Assembly: GCA_030643245.1 (NCBI GenBank)
Contig: DAOWME010000038.1
Coordinates: 1 to 16,557, forward strand
DNA length: 16,557 nt
Direction of reading: 5' to 3'
DNA from: Deltaproteobacteria bacterium
GTDB lineage: Bacteria > Desulfobacterota > UBA8473
How positions within the stretch are numbered: the stretch's first letter is position 1; each line of letters starts with the position of its first letter. Below are positions 6,545 through 14,738 of this stretch, one piece after another. Under the pieces are notes generated by a model. The model saw nothing but the letters and a program-made list of their open reading frames with translations, was not told where the DNA came from and searched no databases. The position numbers and the translations under genes were made by a program.

Positions 6545-7807
6545 ATGCATGACTTTCAATACAAAAGGGATGATCTTTGTTGTGAAGCTGTGCCTGTCTC
6601 GGCCATAGCTGACAGAGTTGGGACCCCATTTTATCTTTACAGCCACAACACCCTATTGAGCCATTTCAAGGTTTTTGACTCTGCCTTTTCTTCCGTGCAG
6701 CACCTTGTCTGTTTTTCTGTAAAGGCCAATTCCAATATTGCTGTACTCAAGACATTCGCTAATCTAGGTGGGGGGGTTGATATAGTATCAGGGGGTGAGC
6801 TTTTCAGGGCGTTACTTGCCGGGGTTGAACCGAAAAAGATTGTATACTCCGGTGTGGGAAAGAGACCCGATGAGATAGAATTCGCTTTGATGACAGGTAT
6901 CTTGATGTTCAATATCGAGTCGATTCAAGAACTGGAACTCATAGATTTTATGGCAGGAACACTTGGTAAAAGGGCCAGTATATCATTCAGGATAAATCCG
7001 GATATTGATCCTAAGACCCATCCCTATATCTCCACAGGGCTTAAAAAGAACAAATTCGGGATAGACATAAAAAAGTCTCTGGACGAATACAAGTTAGCCA
7101 GGAGACTTGAAAATATTGATATCGTGGGTGTGGATTGCCATATCGGATCTCAGATTACAGATCTAGGACCCTTTGTGGCCGCCATCCAGAGGATACGGGA
7201 GCTGATTCTTGAACTACAAGAAAATGGTATAAGTATACGTTATTTAGACCTTGGAGGTGGTCTGGGCATAACCTATGATGATGAGACCCCCCCTCACCCA
7301 AATATTTATGCAGAGGCTATCGCTGAAGAGGCCTCTGATCTTAATTGTGTAGTGATTTTGGAACCGGGTAGGGTGATTGTTGGAAATGCCGGAATTCTGG
7401 TAACGAAAGTGCTCTATACAAAAAAAAGTGAAGAGAAGAACTTCGTCATAGTGGACGCTGGTATGAACGATCTGATCCGTCCCACCCTGTATGGTTCTTA
7501 CCAGGGGATCCAACCTGTCAAACTGACGGAGAGAAATGAGTTCGTGGCCGATTTGGTAGGGCCCATATGCGAGTCAGGTGATTTTCTGGCGAAGGATAGA
7601 GAGATGCCTCAATTCGAGCGGGGAGATCTGGTGGCTGTCATGAGTGCCGGCGCTTACGGTTTTACTATGTCATCCAACTATAATTCCCGACCCCGTGTTT
7701 CCGAGGTCATGGTAGCGGGAGACAGGTTTCACATAATCAGGGAGAGAGAGGAGTACTACGACCTTGTTGAGGCAGAGAAGATCCCTAATTTCCTTGTCTC
7801 GAAGTAA
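6545..7807 (+). CDS. lysA: Diaminopimelate decarboxylase (420 aa)
   Basis: Converts meso-diaminopimelate to lysine, the last step of the pathway. It is a PLP fold-type III enzyme with an alanine-racemase-like barrel: PFYLYSHNTL at 28-37, the PLP lysine in CFSVKANSN (K60), GGGVDIVSGGELFRALLAG, the HIGSQI motif, LDLGGGLGI, EPGR near residue 276, and the catalytic CESGD (C342) near the end, followed by GAYGFTMSSNYNSRP. The ATG at 6545 gives the normal N-terminus; an upstream in-frame start at 6509 would overlap the lipoprotein gene. Its ribosome binding site is weak and it lies five bases after the previous stop, suggesting translational coupling. The dapF gene follows at once. Confidence 0.95.
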   Translation: MHDFQYKRDDLCCEAVPVSAIADRVGTPFYLYSHNTLLSHFKVFDSAFSSVQHLVCFSVKANSNIAVLKTFANLGGGVDIVSGGELFRALLAGVEPKKIVYSGVGKRPDEIEFALMTGILMFNIESIQELELIDFMAGTLGKRASISFRINPDIDPKTHPYISTGLKKNKFGIDIKKSLDEYKLARRLENIDIVGVDCHIGSQITDLGPFVAAIQRIRELILELQENGISIRYLDLGGGLGITYDDETPPHPNIYAEAIAEEASDLNCVVILEPGRVIVGNAGILVTKVLYTKKSEEKNFVIVDAGMNDLIRPTLYGSYQGIQPVKLTERNEFVADLVGPICESGDFLAKDREMPQFERGDLVAVMSAGAYGFTMSSNYNSRPRVSEVMVAGDRFHIIREREEYYDLVEAEKIPNFLVSK

Positions 7808-7816
7808 TTGGTGCCC

Positions 7817-8641
7817 ATGGATAACGTAGATTTTTTCAAGATGAGTGGAAGCGGGAACGATTTTATAATAGTAGATAACCGCAGAGGCATTATCGATGGA
7901 GATAATGTAAGTGATTTAGTCAGGAAAATTTGCCGGAGAAAGATGTCAGTGGGTGCCGACGGGTTTATATTGGTTGAGGAATCGGATAATACCGATTTCC
8001 AGTGGAGGTTTTTCAACGCGGATGGAAGTGAGGCTGAGATGTGCGGCAACGGCGGCAGGTGTGCTGCCAGGTTCGCGTATTTAAAGGGGATTGCAGGCAG
8101 AGAGATGGCCTTTGAAACCATGGCGGGCTTGATCAGGGCTGAAATCATGGATGATAGGGTGAAGCTTGAGATGGGCATCCCCAAAAACATCAGCCTTGAT
8201 CATACGCTGTACATTGAAGGGGAGAGACATGTTGTGAGTTTCGTCAATACAGGGGTTCCTCATGTGGTGGAGTTTGTCGGCGATATAGATAGATGCGAGG
8301 TCGTGGAACTCGGGAGAAGGGTGCGACATCATGAACAGTACAAGCCATCAGGGACAAATGCAAATTTTGTATCAGTAAACGATAGATCAAACATGGTCAT
8401 ACGGACGTATGAGAGGGGCGTAGAAGATGAAACCCTAGCCTGCGGGACCGGAGCCATAGCCTCGGCAGTCATCGCAGCTCGGAAAGGCATGGTCTCATCC
8501 CCGGTAAGTGTTAAGACTAGGGGTGGTGAAGTCCTGGCCGTTCATTTCAAAGACCTGGGGGAGAGGTTCAAGGAGGTATCCCTGGAAGGTGATGCCAGGG
8601 TCATATACGAGGGGCGGTTGTGGAAGGACGCCCTGAACTGA
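7817..8641 (+). CDS. dapF: Diaminopimelate epimerase (274 aa)
   Basis: Turns LL-diaminopimelate into the meso form for LysA and for peptidoglycan. It is a PLP-independent two-cysteine racemase. The N-terminal motif is FFKMSGSGNDF; the two catalytic cysteines are C76 in EMCGNGGRC and C209 in LACGTGA, as expected for the two symmetrical halves. PSGTNANFV and RTYERGVEDETLACG are further marks. The ATG at 7817 gives the usual length; TTG 7808 and GTG 7811 are in frame just upstream, and no good ribosome binding site picks between them. It begins nine bases after the lysA stop, so coupling is likely. In many relatives dapA stands between dapF and dapB; here only 25 bp separate them. Confidence 0.94.
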   Translation: MDNVDFFKMSGSGNDFIIVDNRRGIIDGDNVSDLVRKICRRKMSVGADGFILVEESDNTDFQWRFFNADGSEAEMCGNGGRCAARFAYLKGIAGREMAFETMAGLIRAEIMDDRVKLEMGIPKNISLDHTLYIEGERHVVSFVNTGVPHVVEFVGDIDRCEVVELGRRVRHHEQYKPSGTNANFVSVNDRSNMVIRTYERGVEDETLACGTGAIASAVIAARKGMVSSPVSVKTRGGEVLAVHFKDLGERFKEVSLEGDARVIYEGRLWKDALN

Positions 8642-8666
8642 AGTAATAATTTGCTGGGAGAGAGAG

Positions 8667-9470
8667 ATGCTGAAGTCCATTGTTGTCGGAGCCGCGGGTA
8701 GGATGGGTAATAGGGTAATAGATGTGATAAGTGAAACCGACGGGATTGAGCTTGTTGGTGCGGTGGAGAACAAGGATCATCCTGCGCTGGGTAGGGACGC
8801 TGGTGAAATCGCGGGTTTAGGAATATCAAACGTGGAGATAAGAGATGATCTTGGCGCAGTCGTTCATCTGGGAGATGTAATCATAGACTTTACTGACCAC
8901 GCTGCATCTCTTGACAACCTCAAGATCGCTGCTGAAGGCGGGAAACCGGTTGTAATAGGAAGCACTGGGTTTTCGGCGGAAGAGATGGCAGAGGTGAAGA
9001 GATTGTCAAAAAATACAAAATGCGTCCTTGCCCCAAACATGAGTGTTGGGGTAAACCTCATGTTTAAGGTAATAGCGGATGTGGCAAGGGTGTTGGGAGA
9101 TGATTATGATATTGAGATCATCGAAGCTCACCACAGGTTTAAAAAAGACTCACCCAGTGGAACCGCTGTGAAGATTGGCCAAATAATTGCTGAAACACTG
9201 AAGCGAAACCTGGATGCGGTGGGGGTCTATGGGCGTAAGGGCATCGTTGGGGAACGAACGGACATGGAGATTGGTATTCACGCCGTGAGGGCCGGGGATA
9301 TTGTTGGTGAGCATACAGTTGTCTTTGGGGGATTGGGTGAAAGGTTGGAGATCACACATAGGGCACATAGCAGGGATGGCTTTGCCAGAGGCGCTGTTAA
9401 GGCTGCAAAATGGATTGTCAACCAACCGGATGGGCTGTACGACATGCAGGATGTGCTGGGCCTGAAATAA
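8667..9470 (+). CDS. dapB: 4-hydroxy-tetrahydrodipicolinate reductase (267 aa)
   Basis: Reduces the product of DapA to tetrahydrodipicolinate with NAD(P)H. The Rossmann nucleotide loop is GAAGRMG (residues 8-14). DFTDHAA and GSTGF line the cofactor site, APNMSVGVN follows, and the catalytic segment AHHRFKKDSPSGTA carries H155/H156, the active-site lysine and the substrate-binding SGTA. The C-terminal GERLEITHRAHSRDGFARGA is typical. Length is normal. The start has a purine-rich site (GGGAGAGAGAG) immediately upstream. It supplies the substrate for the DapL-type aminotransferase encoded next. Confidence 0.95.
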   Translation: MLKSIVVGAAGRMGNRVIDVISETDGIELVGAVENKDHPALGRDAGEIAGLGISNVEIRDDLGAVVHLGDVIIDFTDHAASLDNLKIAAEGGKPVVIGSTGFSAEEMAEVKRLSKNTKCVLAPNMSVGVNLMFKVIADVARVLGDDYDIEIIEAHHRFKKDSPSGTAVKIGQIIAETLKRNLDAVGVYGRKGIVGERTDMEIGIHAVRAGDIVGEHTVVFGGLGERLEITHRAHSRDGFARGAVKAAKWIVNQPDGLYDMQDVLGLK

Positions 9471-9474
9471 GGAG

Positions 9475-9491
9475 GGTCGAAATTTTCGACC
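9475..9491. promoter_or_regulatory. 17-bp perfect palindrome between dapB and dapL
   Basis: GGTCGAAA-T-TTTCGACC lies four bases after the dapB stop. The spacer to dapL (93 bp) is the longest within this run. It could be a protein-binding site or a compact mRNA hairpin; no T-run follows, so it is not a clear terminator. Confidence 0.4.
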
Positions 9492-9563
9492 TGTGCAGTT
9501 GGTCAGGTGTGCCGCTTGCCGGCTACTTGTTTCGTTTCAAATGAATTATTGGGAGACCATCCA

Positions 9564-10733
9564 ATGGTTAGAGTAGAAAAAGCGTCCAGAATAAAGGATT
9601 TACCTCCTTACCTCTTTGCTGCCATAGATAAGATGAAGGCTGATCAAGTAGCCAAAGGAATAGATATCATTGATTTGAGCATCGGTGACCCTGACATGCC
9701 CACCCCACCGAATATCATTGCCAGGATGAAGAGTGGAATAGAGGACCAAAAGAACCATCAATATCCTTCCTACGAGGGTATGATTGAATTCAGGGAAGCG
9801 GTTTCCAATTGGTATCAAAAGAGGTTCAACGTGGACCTGGACCCCGGTGAAGAGGTTCTCTCTTTAATTGGATCTAAGGAGGGGATAGCACATATTTCTT
9901 TGGCCTTTGTTAACTCAGGCGATATTGTCTTGGTTCCGGATCCGGCCTATCCGGTCTACAGCATAGGGGCAAGATTTGCGGGAGGGGAGCCATACTTTAT
10001 GCCTCTTCTCAAGGAAAACCGGTTTCTCGTCGATCTAAAGAAGATACCGGACGATGTGGCCAAGAGAGCAAAACTACTCTTTATCAACTATCCGAACAAC
10101 CCAACTGCCGCCGTAGCTGACAGGGAATTTTTCGCAGAGTTAATCGAATTTGCCGGGAAACATAACATAATTATCTGTCATGATGCTCCTTATACAGAGA
10201 TGTACTATGATGACAACATACCTATAAGCTTCTTGGAAATAGAAGGGGCCAAGGAGGTGGGCATAGAGTTTCATTCCCTCTCAAAAACATACAATATGAC
10301 CGGGTGGAGGATAGGGTTTGCCGTAGGTAATTCAACCGTTCTAGACGGGTTAGGACAGATAAAGACAAATGTGGACTCGGGCCTATTTCAGGCCATCCAG
10401 GAAGCAGGGGTCGAGGCATTGGAAGGTGACCAGTCATCAGTTGAAGAGATGAGAAGGATATATCAGAAGAGAAGAGATACTCTGGTAACCGGGCTCCTGG
10501 AGATTGGCTTAAAAGTAGAAAGTCCGAAGGCCACTTTCTATGTCTGGGTTGAAATCCCCAAGGGGTATACTTCTGCTGCGTTCAGCGCACACACCCTGAA
10601 TAAAGCCGGTATTGTGACCACACCGGGAAACGGATTCGGTGAAGCGGGGGAGGGATATATACGCATGGCCTTGACGATGCCGGAGCATAGAATTGCCGAA
10701 GCCATGGAACGGTTGAAAAAAACGGGGGTTTAA
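9564..10733 (+). CDS. dapL: LL-diaminopimelate aminotransferase (389 aa)
   Basis: A class I/II PLP aminotransferase that makes LL-diaminopimelate directly from tetrahydrodipicolinate, bypassing the acylated route. Motifs: DLSIGDPDMPTPPNI near 38-52, YPSYEGMIEFREAV, the central PNNPTAA near 170, DAPYTEMYYDD, and SLSKTYNMTGWRIGFAVGN with the PLP lysine K241. The final arginine that grips the carboxylate is in GEGYIRMALT. The family is shared with other aspartate/alanine-type aminotransferases, so function is decided largely by context: it sits between dapB and folK in a lysine run that contains no dapC, dapD or dapE. ATG 9564 is used because GGGAGA (9551-9556) lies 7 nt upstream; a longer frame from 9507 has no such site. 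Its stop codon overlaps the folK start. Confidence 0.87.
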   Translation: MVRVEKASRIKDLPPYLFAAIDKMKADQVAKGIDIIDLSIGDPDMPTPPNIIARMKSGIEDQKNHQYPSYEGMIEFREAVSNWYQKRFNVDLDPGEEVLSLIGSKEGIAHISLAFVNSGDIVLVPDPAYPVYSIGARFAGGEPYFMPLLKENRFLVDLKKIPDDVAKRAKLLFINYPNNPTAAVADREFFAELIEFAGKHNIIICHDAPYTEMYYDDNIPISFLEIEGAKEVGIEFHSLSKTYNMTGWRIGFAVGNSTVLDGLGQIKTNVDSGLFQAIQEAGVEALEGDQSSVEEMRRIYQKRRDTLVTGLLEIGLKVESPKATFYVWVEIPKGYTSAAFSAHTLNKAGIVTTPGNGFGEAGEGYIRMALTMPEHRIAEAMERLKKTGV

Positions 10734-11218
10734 TGGAGAACATCGCGTATATAGGGATTGGGTCTAATCTGGGTGATAAGATCACATACTGTAATGACGC
10801 GATTAAGGAGGTCTCTAAGCACAGAGGAAATACGATCCTGGAGGTGTCTTCCTTTTGCAGGACGGAGCCATGGGGCAAAGAAGACCAGAACTGGTTTGTC
10901 AATTCTGTAATCAAGATTAAAACCTCTCTGACTGCGCCTCAACTTTTAAGGTTCTTGCAGGGTGTTGAAGCACAGTTAAAAAGGGTAAGAGAGTATAGGT
11001 GGTCTCCAAGAACCATCGATTTAGATATATTATTCTTTAACGATGAGGTAATAAAGAGACCGGAACTCCGGATCCCGCATCCTCTCATCCAGGATAGAAG
11101 GTTTGTCCTTATCCCTCTTAATGAGATTTGTCCTCAATTGATTCACCCCATACTAAATAAATCTGTGCGAGAACTATTGGAAAGAACAGGTGATAATAAG
11201 AACGTAATACGGATATAA
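10733..11218 (+). CDS. folK: 6-hydroxymethyl-7,8-dihydropterin pyrophosphokinase (161 aa)
   Basis: Transfers pyrophosphate from ATP to hydroxymethyl-dihydropterin, an early step of folate synthesis. The family marks are clear: YIGIGSNLGDK (residues 5-15), FCRTEPWGKEDQNWFVN (pterin side), EYRWSPRTIDLDILFF with the two Mg-binding aspartates in DLDILF, and RIPHPLIQDRRFVLIPLNEI. The length is normal for a stand-alone enzyme. The start ATG shares its A with the dapL stop (TAATG), so the two are translationally coupled although the pathways are unrelated. Confidence 0.94.
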   Translation: MENIAYIGIGSNLGDKITYCNDAIKEVSKHRGNTILEVSSFCRTEPWGKEDQNWFVNSVIKIKTSLTAPQLLRFLQGVEAQLKRVREYRWSPRTIDLDILFFNDEVIKRPELRIPHPLIQDRRFVLIPLNEICPQLIHPILNKSVRELLERTGDNKNVIRI

Positions 11219-11241
11219 AAGACGCTCGGCAGGACTTTCAT

Positions 11242-11496
11242 ATGCGCTTCATCATTTTCCTAATATTAGGTTACTTTCTGTACGGGCTCATCAGGTCGCT
11301 CCTATATCCGTCCACGAAGAAACGTGCAGAGAACATCTCTCCTGAGAAAAGTCTGGGTGAAGAGGAGATGATAAAGGATCCGTATTGCCAAGTGTACGTC
11401 CTTAGGAGGGATGCTTATCCGGCAAAGATAAACGGGGAGGACTTGTATTTTTGCAGCAGGGGATGCCTTGAAAAATACAAGAGGGAAAAAGCTTGA
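11242..11496 (+). CDS. Small membrane-anchored cysteine protein, PP0621/TRASH-like (84 aa)
   Basis: Residues about 2-20 are one hydrophobic helix, followed by a basic and acidic linker. The C-terminal part carries DPYCQVYV and YFCSRGCLEKY, the Cys-x(n)-Cys-x3-Cys layout of PP0621/YHS/TRASH-like small domains that are thought to bind metal. The protein is probably anchored in the inner membrane, with the cysteine domain most likely in the cytoplasm. Its function is unknown. The gene is 23 bp after folK, and its stop overlaps the possible TTG start of the lytic transglycosylase gene, suggesting that the two are made together. Confidence 0.65.
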   Translation: MRFIIFLILGYFLYGLIRSLLYPSTKKRAENISPEKSLGEEEMIKDPYCQVYVLRRDAYPAKINGEDLYFCSRGCLEKYKREKA

Positions 11497-12098
11497 GACC
11501 GGAGATGTCCAAGAAACGCTTCTCGGTAATTATCACTCTGATCTTTTTAATTCCAATAATGGGGCCCTTACTGGTATTTCCTTGTAAATGCTCAGGAGAT
11601 ATATATAAGTTTATAGACAAGAATGGCGTGGTCTATTACACAAATGTTCCCACTACCCCCGGGGGAAAACTGGTCATACGGGAGAAGCGTTTCGACCCGC
11701 GATCCATCAAATATGAGCGTCTCATATCAAAGATATCTAAGAAACATATGGTAGACGACGCACTGGTAAAGGCCATAATAAGGGTAGAGTCCAATTTCGA
11801 CACTAGGGCGGTCTCAAAGGCAGGAGCGATAGGTTTAATGCAACTAATGCCGAAGACAGCGGAGGAGATGAGGGTAAAAGACCCTTTCAACCCGAAGGAA
11901 AATATCGAGGGGGGCGTCAAGTATTTGAAGTACCTCCTAAATAGGTTCAAGGATGACCTGACCTTGTCTATTGCCGCTTATCATGCGGGAGTGGGAGCAG
12001 TCACAAAACATAATGGTGTTCCACCTTTTGATTCAACACAAAGATACGTGAAAGCGGTGCTAAAGCACCTTGAAAGATACAAGAAAACCCCTTTATAA
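11493..12098 (+). CDS. Lytic transglycosylase with N-terminal DUF4124-like domain (201 aa)
   Basis: Cleaves the glycan strands of peptidoglycan in the periplasm. Residues about 8-32 form a signal sequence. Next comes a DUF4124-like stretch, DIYKFIDKNGVVYYTNVP, then the SLT/Slt70-type catalytic domain: VKAIIRVESNFD with the catalytic glutamate E99, AGAIGLMQLMPKTAEEM, NIEGGVKYLKYLL and SIAAYHAGVGAV. The TTG at 11493 overlaps the previous stop (TTGA) and has GAGGGA 6 nt before it; the ATG at 11505 is an alternative, but its GGAG directly touches the start codon. A cysteine pair (PCKCSG) lies at the signal cleavage region; it is not a standard lipobox. Confidence 0.88.
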   Translation: MRPEMSKKRFSVIITLIFLIPIMGPLLVFPCKCSGDIYKFIDKNGVVYYTNVPTTPGGKLVIREKRFDPRSIKYERLISKISKKHMVDDALVKAIIRVESNFDTRAVSKAGAIGLMQLMPKTAEEMRVKDPFNPKENIEGGVKYLKYLLNRFKDDLTLSIAAYHAGVGAVTKHNGVPPFDSTQRYVKAVLKHLERYKKTPL

Positions 12099-12113
12099 AA
12101 GTATTGGATCACA

Positions 12114-12659
12114 ATGAATCTGCCCAATTCTCTGACATTTTTTAGGATAGCGGTAACTCCCTTCATGGTGATCTTTCTATTTTTCGATGGAAAGTTGCCG
12201 GCATTTTTTGCAGCATTGCTTTTCTCCTCAGCGGCTATCACGGATCTTTTGGATGGTTATATAGCACGCCGGCGAGATGCCGTCACATTTTTAGGAAAGG
12301 TTCTTGACCCCCTGGCTGATAAACTCTTAATCACTGCGGCCCTGGTCATGCTCATACCCTTGGGGAGAGTTCCTGCATGGGTAGTGGTAGTAATCATTTC
12401 TCGAGAGATTGCTATAACAGGTCTGAGGGGTATTTCGGCTATGGATGGATCAATTATAAGTGCGTCAAGTCTTGGGAAACACAAGACAATATTCCAGGAT
12501 ATTGCCATTATTGGTTTGTTACTCCATTATGAATACTTATATATCAATTTCCATGTAGTAGGAATGTTTTTTTTATGGGTTGCATTAATAATAACAATTT
12601 GGTCAGGGATTGACTACTTCTGCAAGTTTTTCAGGCAAGCAGCGGGTACTGGTGGATAG
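12114..12659 (+). CDS. pgsA: CDP-diacylglycerol-glycerol-3-phosphate 3-phosphatidyltransferase (181 aa)
   Basis: An inner-membrane enzyme making phosphatidylglycerol phosphate, the committed step to phosphatidylglycerol. The CDP-alcohol phosphotransferase signature is complete: DLLDGYIAR, eight residues, then GKVLDPLAD, which fits D-x2-DG-x2-AR-x8-G-x3-D-x3-D, with all metal-binding aspartates present. The N-terminal MNLPNSLTFFRI is typical of PgsA. Several hydrophobic segments follow (VPAWVVVVIIS, DIAIIGLLL, FFLWVALIITIW). The start has only a weak ribosome binding site. It is the last protein gene of the long run; the tRNA promoter begins 12 bp after its stop. Confidence 0.92.
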   Translation: MNLPNSLTFFRIAVTPFMVIFLFFDGKLPAFFAALLFSSAAITDLLDGYIARRRDAVTFLGKVLDPLADKLLITAALVMLIPLGRVPAWVVVVIISREIAITGLRGISAMDGSIISASSLGKHKTIFQDIAIIGLLLHYEYLYINFHVVGMFFLWVALIITIWSGIDYFCKFFRQAAGTGG

Positions 12660-12671
12660 GTGCTTTTTTGT

Positions 12672-12699
12672 TTGACAAGAAAGAACGATTTGCTATAAT
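12672..12699 (+). promoter_or_regulatory. Consensus sigma-70 promoter for the tRNA pair
   Basis: TTGACA (12672-12677) and TATAAT (12694-12699) both match consensus exactly, with a 16-bp spacer and a TGC extension before the -10 box. The predicted start point is near 12706, about 15 bp before tRNA-Gly. Confidence 0.9.
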
Positions 12700-12720
12700 A
12701 ATCAAATAGAAAACTACTCG

Positions 12721-12795
<75 letters not shown>

Positions 12796-12803
12796 GATAA
12801 ATC

Positions 12804-12878
<75 letters not shown>

Positions 12879-12891
12879 TGGTAGAGGCTAG

Positions 12892-12931
12892 GGCCTGTGA
12901 GTAATTTCAATAACTTACAGGCCTTTTTTTT
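12892..12931 (+). terminator. Rho-independent terminator of the tRNA operon
   Basis: GGCCTGTGAGT and ACTTACAGGCC form an 11-pair stem with one G-T pair around a ten-base loop, followed directly by eight T residues (12924-12931). Confidence 0.93.
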
Positions 12932-13098
12932 CGTTTGTTTGTTATACACAAGAGTCTGGACGACATCCAAATATATGAGGCTTGTCACCCCCATAATACG
13001 TATAGCCTTATTCCGGCATCGTCCCTTATCACAGTTCCGATTGATTGACAGTTGGGACCCAAATTTCAAGTTTAGAATATCAAAAGGAGGAAAGACCA

Positions 13099-13602
13099 AT
13101 GAGTGAGAAGCAGTGGGATAACCCGCCGGCAATGCAAATTGATCTGCAGAAAACCTATCGGGTAACGATTGAAACCAACAGGGGCGACATGGGGTTGGAA
13201 CTCTATACGGAGCATGCGCCCAAAACGGTCAACAACTTTGTTTTTCTGGTCCAAGAGGGTTTCTATGACGGAGTGGTTTTCCACCGGGTGATAAGCGACT
13301 TTATGGTTCAGGGAGGGGACCCTACGGGTACAGGTAGAGGGGGACCCGGCTATAAATTTGAGGATGAAGTTGCGGAGAATCCGCTGAGGCATGAGACAGG
13401 AGTTATCTCCATGGCGAACGCAGGGCCGAACACGAACGGAAGCCAGTTTTTCATCACGCATTCACCGCAGCCGCATTTGGATGGTAAGCACACGGTGTTC
13501 GGCAAGCTGGTCAAAGGGCAAGAGATTTTGAATGCCATTCAGCAGGGGGATAAGATGTTGAAGGTAATGGTGAGTGACGATGAAAGGAGCAAAAGAGACT
13601 GA
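13099..13602 (+). CDS. Cyclophilin-type peptidyl-prolyl cis-trans isomerase (167 aa)
   Basis: Speeds prolyl bond isomerisation in protein folding. The cyclophilin core is complete: HAPKTVNNFVFL, FHRVISDFMVQGGDPTGTGRGG (with the catalytic Arg in FHRV), MANAGPNTNGSQFFIT and HLDGKHTVFGKLVKG. The tryptophan of eukaryotic cyclophilins before LDGKHTVFG is His here, as in many bacterial members, predicting weak cyclosporin binding. There is no signal peptide, so it is cytoplasmic. ATG 13099 is selected by AAAAGGAGG (13082-13090), 8 nt away. The YchF-like gene starts four bases after the stop, so the two are likely co-transcribed; no promoter with both boxes is evident in 12932-13098. Confidence 0.92.
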   Translation: MSEKQWDNPPAMQIDLQKTYRVTIETNRGDMGLELYTEHAPKTVNNFVFLVQEGFYDGVVFHRVISDFMVQGGDPTGTGRGGPGYKFEDEVAENPLRHETGVISMANAGPNTNGSQFFITHSPQPHLDGKHTVFGKLVKGQEILNAIQQGDKMLKVMVSDDERSKRD

Positions 13603-13605
13603 TTT

Positions 13606-14676
13606 ATGAGAATAGGATTGATTGGTCTGCCCAACTCGGGAAAAACCACGATTTTTAACACCTTGACGAAACTGGAGGCCCCGGTTACCGCATACACAAA
13701 CGCCAAAGCCGAACCGAATCTGGCGGTGGTGGAAGTGGCCGATGACCGGATCAGCCGTCTCTCTGAAATGTACCGGCCAAAAAAAACGATCTATGCCACA
13801 ATCGAGTTTATTGATTTTGTGGGCGTAACGGAAGGATCGGCTAAAGATGGTCTCTTTTCCGGTCCAGGTATGGAATTGATAAAAGGTGCGGACGCATTAG
13901 CCATTGTGGTGCGAAATTTTACAAATGAACCTGAGCACCTCCCGACACCGATAGATAGTATGGAAAAGATCATTGACGAGTTATTGATCTCCGACCTGAT
14001 CATTGCGGAAAACAGACTGGAGCGGATCGAACATGCTTACAAACGGGGCAAAAAAACAAATGCCCTCCAAGTAGAGGAGAAGGTGCTTCGGAGAATCATT
14101 GACCATGTATGCGAGAATAGAGCCATTAGCGAGCTCAAGCTGGACAGAGAGCAGGAGAAGGTGGTGCGAGGGTTTCAATTTTTCACGAAAAAGCCACTGA
14201 TGGTCATCCTGAACTCGGACGAATACAGCTTTGGCAGGAATAACGACCTTTTGAAGAAGATTGAAAAAAAACACAGGGTCATCGAATTTGCCGGAAAATT
14301 TGAGATGGAATTGTCCGGTCTGAATGATCCGGAAGAAGAGTATCTTTTTATGATCGATATGGGCATTCGGGAATCGGCCAGGGATCTTTTGACACGTATG
14401 GCCCATGGGCTTGTGGGATATATCAGCTTCTTTACCGTAGGTTCTGATGAAGTGCGGGCATGGAACATTCATGAGGGGAATACTGCGCTTGAGGCGGCCG
14501 GTGCCATTCACTCGGATCTGGCCCGCGGATTCATACGCGCGGAATGCTTCACATATGACGATTTAGTGGCATATGGATCCGAAAATGCGGTTCGTGAAAA
14601 GGGCCGGTTCCGACTGGAGGGAAAAAACTACCTGGTCCGGGATGGCAATATCCTGAATATCCGGTTCAATGTTTGA
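13606..14676 (+). CDS. Divergent YchF/Obg-like GTPase-type P-loop protein (356 aa)
   Basis: A TRAFAC P-loop NTPase of the YchF kind. The G1 loop GLPNSGKTT is at residues 6-14; EFIDFVG (about 67-73) is in the G3 place, where YchF has DIAG, so the usual DxxG is altered. G4 appears as ILNSDE (YchF has NVDE), consistent with ATP preference as in YchF. The middle is a helical coiled-coil-like domain (ELLISDLIIAENRLERIEHAYKRG), and the C-terminus is TGS/DUF933-like (TFYDDLVAYGSE-type region, then RLEGKNYLVRDGNILNIRFNV). Length is close to YchF (about 363). Many YchF residues differ, so it may be a second paralogue and not the housekeeping ychF. It follows the cyclophilin gene by three bases. Confidence 0.82.
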   Translation: MRIGLIGLPNSGKTTIFNTLTKLEAPVTAYTNAKAEPNLAVVEVADDRISRLSEMYRPKKTIYATIEFIDFVGVTEGSAKDGLFSGPGMELIKGADALAIVVRNFTNEPEHLPTPIDSMEKIIDELLISDLIIAENRLERIEHAYKRGKKTNALQVEEKVLRRIIDHVCENRAISELKLDREQEKVVRGFQFFTKKPLMVILNSDEYSFGRNNDLLKKIEKKHRVIEFAGKFEMELSGLNDPEEEYLFMIDMGIRESARDLLTRMAHGLVGYISFFTVGSDEVRAWNIHEGNTALEAAGAIHSDLARGFIRAECFTYDDLVAYGSENAVREKGRFRLEGKNYLVRDGNILNIRFNV

Positions 14677-14738
14677 CACTCCGGATGCAAATAAATATGC
14701 AGGAGGGGGCCACAGTAGCTAAGGGGCGAGGGGCCTGA

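Noticed and set aside
13045..13078. Promoter for the cyclophilin gene (TTGACA at 13045, TAGAAT at 13073)
   Set aside because: The spacer would be 22 bp, too long for a normal sigma-70 promoter.
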